In this document: positions 56,328 to 64,000 of the stretch, in pieces | How positions within the stretch are numbered: position 1 is the stretch's first letter | Layout: each line of letters begins with the position of its first letter | Assembly: GCA_015501605.1 (NCBI GenBank) | Contig: JADNRZ010000001.1 | Coordinates: 3,286,001 to 3,350,000, forward strand | Direction of reading: 5' to 3' | Length of the DNA stretch: 64,000 bases | DNA from: Panaeolus papilionaceus | Taxonomy: Eukaryota; Basidiomycota; Agaricomycetes; Agaricales | The notes under the pieces: generated by a model | What the model was told of the DNA's origin: nothing | Databases searched by the model: none | Seen by the model: only the letters and a program-made list of their open reading frames with translations | Position numbers and translations under genes: made by a program

Positions 56328-57281
56328 GGGAGTGCAACCGATTTTAAAGATAGTAAGCGCCAAGTAAGCGCCGGCGCCGAGATGATGCTCGAGTCACAGA
56401 TTATGGGTATCTCGTCCAAGGTCGCGTCTTAGGGTGTTCGGATGGAAGACCTCTCTTGCAGGCCAAATATAACGAGAAGGTGTCCGAAAGGTGTCTATAC
56501 CCATTTTAAGTGGCAAGGCGCAGGTGAATTTTGAGGAGTTCCTGTTCCAGGTTTATAACAAGAACTCGAAGTAGGTTTTTTTCATTCAATAGTTCTCGTA
56601 TGGAATTGCCGTTCCTCTAGGTTCCATGATCGATGGTTTCAAGACTGAGAGCTAACGGATTCCGAAAAATCCAACTGGACTCCAAATGGATTCCAATGGA
56701 CAGATGGACTTTGATGGAGTCATGTGATGGAGATGTGATGAGGCGCGTCTCCAACGCGTCGAGTTTATCACATTTGGCCAGCATTTTGTGAGGCACTGAT
56801 GTTCAAAAAAAAAAAAAAAAAAAATTCCATACTGTGCTTTAGTCAAATTTAACACTTGGCGATGTTATCTTTGTGAGATAGCTACCCTATCAAAATATCT
56901 AGGTCTGACGGACACTGGTTTAACCATAAAGTACGTCATGAGGTTGTACGCCCCGCAGCCTGAAGTGGCCAATGCGACGCAGAGCGGTAGAACACGCTGA
57001 CACAGGCGAAAGCTAGAGGATATGGGGAGAAGGCAAGGAAGATTGGCTGTCAGGAGCTTGCAGCGTTGTCGGTGTGGAATCGGTTTGGAACGTTATCATC
57101 TATAAACATACTATTTGGATATCAGCCCTCAAGTGTTGAATACTCGTATAAACCAAAGCAAGTACCTTGTTATCACTTCTCCGATTCAGAGATCAACAAT
57201 AAAGCAGGGGTATATTCCATTCCATCCATCTAAACGTACAGGTGCAACGCAACCTCAGAACACAAACCCCCACTGGCATAA
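56328..57281. other. Spacer with no supported gene; block III begins near 57,060
   Basis: Contains a 20-plus base poly-A run at about 56,804-56,824. From about 57,080 the sequence becomes the 3' flank of the UEV gene, similar to 35,930-36,110. No DUF6535 gene precedes block III. Confidence 0.5.
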
Positions 57282-58481
57282 TCACACAACCCACTCCCTC
57301 ACACCCAATCTCTCCCGTTCAACTCTCAGTTCATCTACATCCAGCCTCTCAAACATTAGTCCCGGCCCTGCTGTCCCCGTCGCAGTCGCAGTCCCGCCCG
57401 TTGCACTCCCTATGCTGTTCAGCCGGCTCATACTCCCATTCCCTGCCCTTCCCGACCCAGCACCAGCATTCGACCTAACCGATCCAGAACCAGAGCTAAC
57501 GCCCTGCCTTGCCCGCCCCTTCGGATGTCCATCGTCCGTATCGAACAACACTGAATCCGAAGATGATAGTTGGGCGGATTGCGCAGCGAGGTTGGCAAAT
57601 GATGACGTTGAGTCTCTGTATAATCTACCGGAGTAGGAGTATGCGTATAAGGTTTTATGTTCTTTGACTTTCGTGGTGGGACGCCAAGAAAGAAAGGGAG
57701 AGACGAGGGGGAGAGGGCAAAAGGGAAACAGACGAACCTAAAAGCCTCCTTATTGTAACAATCTCCCTCTTGAATCCTATCCAATGTACTCTTCTTAAAC
57801 GACATTTTGATCCAGTGTAATACGTGGATGATATGGTGTTCGTCGGCTCTAAGTATCACCACCGTCAGCTCATCATTATGCATAAGCTCAAAACTGAACA
57901 CAACCGCGAACGCAACGTGAATGCAAACGTACCTCCAATGCTTATAATGATACCCGAGATTAAACGCCCCCGCATGCGAAACGAGAGGATGAAAGACCTC
58001 TGTTACGAATTCAACGCTTGGTGGGTGATCAGGGAAGGTCTGGGGAAATATGATGCGGAATTTGAAGACAGAGTCGGCGTAGTAGCCTTTTAATACCGTC
58101 CATGCAATGTTATTTCATGCGATGTAATGTGATTCAATTCATTGCGGAGGGTCAGAGTGATATGAAATGAAATACAACACAAAGAAAAACGATCAGCTAA
58201 CATCCATCTCCACGACACCCAAACAACTCACCTTGATGTATAAAAAATACCCCATCCCACACAAAGAAACTAGAGGGCGACGGTAAGATGTACATCCCAA
58301 GCGGACAGTGGTTGATATTCCTTAGTAGGGCATATTCAAGTGAGATAGCTATGCGCACGAGGACGTTGTCGCGTTGCGCTGCAGCGCCAGAACCCAATCC
58401 AGAGGCATCGGATGTGGTGCTAGTGATGACATGTGGTACTAGCGCAGACGCAGACCGTGTAGAAGATGGTGGTCGAAGCAT
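57282..58481 (-). CDS. U5: UEV-type E2 variant (AKTIP/FTS-like)
   Basis: Four exons, all open. Exon 1 runs from MLRPPSSTRSASALVPHVIT to FFVWDGVFFIHQG. Exon 2 is GYYADSVFKFRIIFPQTFPD to FHPLVSHAGAFNLGYHYKHW. Exon 3 is ADEHHIIHVLHWIKMSFKKS to YNKEAFR. Exon 4 is LYRDSTSSFANLAAQSAQLS, a Gly/Ser tract and LDVDELRVERERLGVREWVV. The core is an E2-like fold lacking the catalytic cysteine. Unlike the near-identical U3, the Trp codon of VLHWIK is intact, so this is the best candidate for a functional copy. The animal homologue AKTIP/FTS binds Hook proteins; nothing here says whether that holds in this fungus. Confidence 0.78.
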
Positions 58482-59026
58482 TGTATAGTGCTGTGTTGTA
58501 GACTGATTCAGACGGGTTCAGATAGTCAGATAGGGTTGGGTTTGTGGTAGTTACTGTGTCGAGTGTAAGGTTGAGCAAAGAACCAAGAATTATTTAACTT
58601 GAAAGCAGGTATGAAGTACTGATATCAGAAATGCAATGTGGTAGATGTAGATGTTAGATTATCGTAGAGGCACATGTGTTCAATTTAGATTGAGACGATG
58701 GTGGTGGTTCATGACAAGCGCTATGAAAGGCTGCCACCATGAAACATCGTAGGTGGCATCAGATCGGCTATGTCCGTGGCTGTGTACTCGTGAGTTGATA
58801 GGGGTTGATTGCCATGAAGATCTGCATGGCAATGTCCACGTATAAAGGGATCAGCGTGGTACAGACAGAGGACAGGATGCCAGAATGTCACGTCAACCGT
58901 CAAGAGTAAAGGTTAAATTACCAAAAATCCACGAAAATAAAATTATAAAAAAAGATGCAAAATGCGTGAGCAGCCAAGTACACAGACCCTACATACATGA
59001 AATGCGCAATAACGAAATAAAAACAT
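58482..59026. promoter_or_regulatory. Spacer between U5 and Z8
   Basis: Almost identical to the U3-Z2 spacer at 22,734-23,240. No gene is seen. Confidence 0.6.
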
Positions 59027-61753
59027 TCACCAAAAAAAAGCACACCAAACGACGCCCCAGACAATCATCACCTGGCATAACCCCCCATATACCTCCTCCC
59101 ATATACCTCCCCCCATGTACCTCCTCCCATTCCTCATCTCGTCCCTACCCGCATCCCTCCCCGCATCTCTCCACGAATCCCTCCTATCTCGATCCCTATC
59201 CCTATACCGACTCTTATCCTTTCCCTCCCTATCCCTATCTCTCTTCGAGCTCTTATCAGACCCACCCCTTCCACTCTTCTCCGACCCACCACCACGGCCA
59301 CTGCTTTGCCCATCTCTAACCCTCTCCCTCTCCCTCTCCCTCTCCCTCTCCCTCTCCCTCTTCTCACTCCTCGTAAAGTCATTCCCAGTAGGCACCTCCA
59401 ATCTCGCCAACAAACTCCCCTGCTCAGCCTTCTTCTTCGCATCTAATGAGAACCCAAGGCGTATCTTTTTAGGTTCCGTAGGCGCATCTTTAAGTGCCGC
59501 GCCTCCCCCTGCGCCATTCCTATTCGCACTCGCACCACCCTTCACATTCGCACCACCACCCCCCCCGCCTCTACTCCTACTCCTGAACCAATCGTCCTCA
59601 TCCTCATCCCTCTCCTCACGTTTTTGCAATGCCAACCTTGCCTTCACCCTGCCCTTCCTACCCACCTCATCCAACACATCACCCCGTCACTGTTCATTCA
59701 CATAATCATCTACATGCCTCTGCTTCGTCGCCGATTTTGATTTATTGTGTTGGCTTTCTGAAGTAGGGTCCCAGAACGGGTTTTTCATGACGTTGTATGT
59801 GCTAAATGCAGAGTGATCGTGAGGTGGGACTCGAGCGTCGTCGCAGTCCTAAGAAACCAATGATCAGTAAACACGTCTCTTTTCTTTCTCTTTTACATTA
59901 AATAAATTGGACTTACATCTCCCCAATGTCCCACCCCACCACAATTATAACACCACTCATCGTCTGCAATATGTGCCTCACTGCCCTTTCCTAACAACAG
60001 GCCCTTCTTCTCTCGACGCCTCTCCCGAGTGGCATGTTGCTGGGCCTCGGAGAAGTATTCGTATATGTGCCACCGTGTTGGGCATTCCTGGGTGAGCAAA
60101 AGTAGAGGTGAGGTTTTGAGGAGAGTTTGTGAAGGGATGGAGGGGGTTGGTGGAGAGAAGGGAGGCGTTGGTGGAGAGTAAGAGAACGTAGGAAAAAAAG
60201 TAATTAGACGAAAGCGAAGGGATAAACACAAAAACCACTGACATTAGTCTTATGAAACGACGAAAAACAACGATCACATTCCTGGTCTCTTGAGGACATC
60301 ATAGCGCGCCCTAAGCGTCTATTGGGGCAATTCTGTGTTTTGTGGAATAAATAAATTAACACATAATTTTTTTTAACAAAAGATTCACATACAGCGTTAA
60401 TGTGCCCCTTCATCCCACATGTAAAACAGACTTTGGTGATTGGACATGACCGTGTCGAGTGTTCGTCGCGCACACCGCATGTCAGGCACTGTAAAAAAAT
60501 TACGGTGATAAAAAAGAGCATCGTCAATATTCAGGTCATCATGCAATAATTATAAACAAGAAGACAAGTAAGAAGCAAGTAAGCATGTACTCACAATCCT
60601 CACAGGGCACACCGCCGTCTTATGCTCACCCTCTGCCCCACAATTCTTACACACCGTCCTCCGACTCTGCGCTGCAGCATTCGGATCGGCCGGGTCGTCG
60701 AAGTAGCGGGTTATATCCTGTAGAGATTGATTTAAAATTAGAAATGCTCAACTACGTAGAGCAAAGAATAAAATACACACTCGAACATCGTCGTCGTAAT
60801 CCAAATACTCAATTCCGTCTTCCTCCTCCTCTCCCTCCTCTCCTGCTTCCCCTTCCTCTCCTTCGTCTCCCTGTCCCTCTCCTCCAACCCACCGCTTCTC
60901 GATTATCTGCACAGGCGTACTTCCCAGCACCGTAACATGCGGAGGGACAAGCAATTTTGTTCTTGCACGGAATCAGGGGCAATAGACGGGGCAAGAGCAA
61001 CGGCAGGCGTGGTGTCGATGAGCACGGTGGGGATGGCGGTGGGGGTTAAGTCGATGAAGAAGAGACTGGAGGTATCCGGTTCTAGTTCTGCTGCGAGTTC
61101 TGATGCTGGTGCAGGTTGAGGTGGCGGTTGAGGCTGGGAGGATGGAGATTGTCGCTTCCCCTTTGTCTTCCCTCTCTCTTCTCTCCAGTGTTCTCCATCT
61201 CCATCTCACCCTTCTGCTTGCGCTTCTTCTGCCCCTTTCCCTTCCCATCATCTATCTCTTCGCCCTTCTCTTTACCCTCCCCACCACTCTTCTCCCCACC
61301 TGCACTCTTCTCCCTCTCCTTCTCCCTCTCCTCCTTCACTACGGGCGACTTTCTCGCCCTCTTCCTCATCCGTCTAGGCGGCGCCGTTTTCGGTACTTCC
61401 ACAACCTCGCAGTCCACGTTCGTGTCTGGGGCATTTTGTGTCGTTGATGGTGATGTAGGATTCGGGTTCGGGCATGGTTCGTCTGGGGAGAGTTTGGGGC
61501 TGGGATTGGAATTGGAGGTGGTATTTGACATCGAGTCGAGGGTAGAGTCTCCGTTGATATTGGTTGGTACGTAGGTATTGTCATTAGCGTTGGAATTGGA
61601 ATTAACACCCGTGTTCATATTTGATTCCACGACTCCCTCTGCGTGCTTCACTTCATGTACTGTAGTCTTCGAAGCAGTAGCCTCAGGCTGCTCATCAGCA
61701 GCAATAGTCAAGTCGATAATTTCATGTGTCGTATTCGTAATAGCAGCAACCAT
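59027..61753 (-). pseudogene. Z8: Air1/Air2-like zinc-knuckle protein, interrupted
   Basis: Starts MVAAITNTTHEIIDLTIAAD at 61,753. The Ser/Asn-rich and Lys/Glu-rich N-terminal half is shortened by a deletion after EMEMENTGE near 61,190 that shifts the frame, and a one-base loss near 60,963 shifts it again. All five zinc knuckles are readable: CKNCGAEGEHKTAVCP (60,600-60,660), CLTCGVRDEHSTRSCP, CFTCGMKGHINAVC, CDRCFSSFHKTN with ECPTRWHIYEYF (60,060-60,100), and CYNCGGVGHWGDDC. In the C-terminal exon the Trp of NEQWRGD is a stop (TGA at 59,687-59,689), removing the FGFSLDAKKKAEQGSLLARL block and the Arg/Glu-rich tail. Probably non-functional. Confidence 0.75.
59314..59360 (+). repeat. CTCTCC hexanucleotide microsatellite
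   Basis: About seven to eight tandem CTCTCC units inside the C-terminal exon of Z8. On the coding strand they read as alternating Arg-Glu. The same place in Z2 has only two or three units, so the tract has expanded recently. Confidence 0.85.
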
Positions 61754-62264
61754 GCGATCAGCTCAGTTTTAACCCAGCTTCCTTGAAGTCTGTCGTCCAA
61801 GTTAAGGGTGTCACCAAGAGACCCAGATAGTGAAGTTAAACAGTCAAAGCCCTCGTCTAAGCCTATGAACCACGAGATAAAGGTGAACTGAAGAATCTGA
61901 AGGTGGGACCAAGTGAAGAAGGAAACAAGTTTTGTGCAAGGTGAGTGCAGGGTGAAAGGAAAAGCCGCCAAGCCAATCAAAATCGTCAATTGGCTGATGT
62001 AAGGAGTACTGCGTCAGCGATTTGATTGGGCGTCTCATTGACCCAGCGAAACAAAGACCTTAAAATTACTAACACTCTTAAGATACGGTCTCCTACGCGA
62101 CACTTTCGAAGCTGAAATGGGTCGCGATCAAGAGAGAGGACTGGGAGATTGCCAAGTATAAATTGAGATCGAATAAAGAGCGTAGAAACACTGTTCGAAT
62201 TCCATTCATACAAGGCCTGCATGTATATTAACTTGTGCTGTACCAAAAGACTGTCTGCCATTCA
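61754..62264. other. Spacer between Z8 5' end and NLR-F 3' end
   Basis: Non-coding, parallel to 25,143-25,637 and 40,890-41,415. Confidence 0.5.
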
Positions 62265-64000
62265 TCAATTATATCTTGTGTTATCTCTCTCCGACTTCTT
62301 ATAACGCCTTGAGAAATCGTTCCATCTCCTCCACATTGACCAGCTTGCCCAATCGATACTGCAGCCCGTATTGGGATCTGTTATTTCATGTACCATCTCA
62401 TGAGGGGCAACACCTAGGCCCACATCCCCATCGCCGTTGGACTCCGTGTCGGAGTCGTAAATTCGCCTGCTTTCAGACGCATCAACCCGACGTGATTCAG
62501 AACCATTGCATATGTGGTACAACTGTTTCCATACAGTCAGCATCCTCGATAATGGAGATATTTTCAGTCGATAGTGAATCACGTACGCGTATATAATCGT
62601 GAAGGAAACCAAGATGGTGTCTAGCGATCCGACCTTTGCAATCATGCTTATCGACGAAGTCAGGCGGAGTGGAAAACCAGCGCGGTAGTGCACAAGGACT
62701 TGGTTCACTTGAAAGCGAGCGCAGTAATGCTTTTGAAGACCCGGATCCAGGACAGGGGAAGTCGAAGGGGAAGGTTTTGTCCTCCATTGTTGAAACAATA
62801 TGGAGTGGAAAAATCTTTCGGGATGTTTCTTCCAAAGCTGAGACTATATCAGCTGAAAGGGGGCACCCAAACCACATTAACGAGCCGATATCTTTTAAGA
62901 GGACAGCCGCTGTGAGCGCACGCCAATTCTCGCCTCCAGTCCGCTTTAGGTGGTCAATAATGCCTTGGTTTTCGACAATGAGTCGGGAAGAACTTGGATC
63001 TTCCAGTGCATCAAACCTACACAGATAACAGCCCATTGGGGCCATTGCATCAGTGATTCAGTGATAAAAAGATGATACCGGAAGTGATTAAAATACCAAC
63101 ATTGAGTTAAGATGCCTGATACTGAATACGGCCGCAGCAGTTGCCAGCGCAGGCTGCCATCTGGCTCGTGCCTTCCGTCTCAATTGTTTGATCTCCAGTG
63201 CTTCCTTCTCCGGAGCAGGGAGAAATTCATCAAGGACATCCAAGAATTCGTGCCATTCGTCGTTCCTGTAGTCGTTCAGCAAGAACTGGTGAGTCTTCGA
63301 GGAAAATAAGTGGTATGTGTTGCCTCCTGTGTCGCGCCGGATGCATGCTTTGACATGCCAATCAAACAGTCTAACAGGTTCATCAGGATGCAAGTCGGAG
63401 TCAGGTGTGGCCAGGCGTGGCAATATTCCTGCCTGATACATAACAATTAGTTCCAGCGGAAGCCGCGCACTTTCGAATTCCTGGCGAATTCGAACTGGCA
63501 TTTTTGCCAATGCAGGTGCAAAAATGGACCATAAATCCTGGTCAATGATGTTGACAATGCGAGTTGGACTCTCGAATCGTTTGTTGCGTAGCCGAAAAAG
63601 AACCATATAAAGCATCAGCTTGTGCAAGGCGTCCCACCGGGTAAGTTGTCTGATGACTTGGTCCCTGAAGGAAGGGTGGCGAGACGTTTGGGTTTGGAGT
63701 AGGATCAGGAAACAGTAGAGAATATATTGTTCGTCTGTCACACCTAGACCTGATTCTGCTGTTGTGATATAAAGTATGCTCAGTCGCCTCTCTGTGAAAA
63801 AGAAAAGAACGGACTCACCACTCAGATGTTGTAACGTCATTTCACAAAGTTCCTTGTCGATGCTTGGGATATCTACATAGAATTCCTCAGATCGATGTGG
63901 GTCTAAGAGAAACTCAAAAAGTGATGCGTGATGAAATACGGTTGGATAGGATCCATATATGCCATAACCCATGAATTCCATTCCAACTTTGTCGCAATTC
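62265..64000 (-). CDS. NLR-F: C-terminal part of a NACHT NTPase, runs off right edge
   Basis: Only the 3' half is in the window. The frame is open from the edge (NCDKVGMEFMG) through FHHASLFEFLLDPHRSEEFY near 63,890, GVTDEQYILYCFLILLQTQT, LDVLDEFLPAPEKEALEIKQ near 63,200, LCRFDALEDPSSSRLIVENQ (exon at about 63,030-62,590) and the terminal exon LYHICNGSESRRVDASESRR, ending TRYN at 62,265. The intron that other copies have near 63,820 may be read through in frame here. The tail groups with NLR-E (shared VSALEETS and LGFLHDYIR contexts) despite sitting in the same block position as NLR-C and -D. The NACHT core lies beyond the edge. Confidence 0.85.

Larger units (their letters stand above)
57060..64000. 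repeat. Segmental block III: U5, Z8, NLR-F (cut by window edge)
   Basis: Same order and orientation as the central part of blocks I and II, without a DUF6535 gene at the left side. Confidence 0.8.

Noticed and set aside
56652..56855. Small ORF over the poly-A tract
   Set aside because: It has a run of Phe coded by the homopolymer, no homologue in the window and no splice support; probably chance.
59900..60700. CCHC zinc knuckles as retrotransposon Gag
   Set aside because: The five-knuckle order with CPT.WRIYEYF between knuckles 4 and 5 fits Air1/Air2. No protease, reverse transcriptase or integrase motifs and no LTRs are seen nearby.
1..64000. CRISPR arrays, rRNA and tRNA genes, biosynthetic gene cluster
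   Set aside because: No regularly spaced repeats, no RNA gene cores noticed, and the single AMP-ligase is not accompanied by tailoring enzymes. A tRNA scan could not be run, so a missed tRNA is possible.

Overview
The window looks like a basidiomycete nuclear genome, most likely an Agaricomycete. The evidence is many very short GT-AG introns (about 50-75 nt), a family of NACHT NTPases whose N-terminal motif (SSPGAAYN...DPPKCH) is typical of Agaricomycete NLR-like proteins, a DUF6535-type membrane protein, and a Vip1/Asp1-type PPIP5K. I see no bacterial, organellar or viral features, no rRNA or tRNA, and no CRISPR.

Layout. Positions 1-10,035 are ordinary gene-dense housekeeping DNA. They hold the 5' end of a Ser-rich low-complexity gene (-), an AMP-forming acyl-CoA synthetase-like enzyme ending in SKL (-), and, divergently, a complete diphosphoinositol pentakisphosphate kinase (+). 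From about 10,036 to the right edge the window is an accessory, repeatedly duplicated region built from four gene families. These are NACHT/NLR genes (six copies, A-F), a UEV-type E2 variant resembling AKTIP/FTS (three gene-length copies plus one fragment), a five-zinc-knuckle protein resembling Air1/Air2 of the TRAMP complex (nine copies or pieces, each interrupted, truncated or internally deleted), and a DUF6535-like membrane protein (two copies).

The families occur in the same order in repeated blocks: DUF6535 (+), UEV (-), Air-like (-), NLR (-), then a 5'-truncated Air-like piece (+) head-to-head with the NLR. Block I is about 19,950-30,120, block II about 34,130-45,845, and block III about 57,060-64,000, cut by the window edge. 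A second duplication copied PPIP5K plus its downstream NLR (5,950-12,690) to 47,991-55,417. There the PPIP5K copy is a wreck but the NLR is intact. NLR-C, -D and -E look full length (about 1,030 aa in 8 exons for NLR-E) and F is open to the edge. NLR-A and NLR-B end at a terminal-inverted-repeat element inserted in the coding region, and in B the decayed 3' end of the gene is still visible beyond the element. A separate 613-bp element with the same termini lies at 55,709-56,321.

The best reading is an NLR birth-and-death cluster in which unrelated passenger genes were co-amplified and mostly pseudogenised. Mosaic similarity between blocks indicates exchange or gene conversion. All exon junctions and homology statements come from reading and comparing the sequence by eye; no database search was run.
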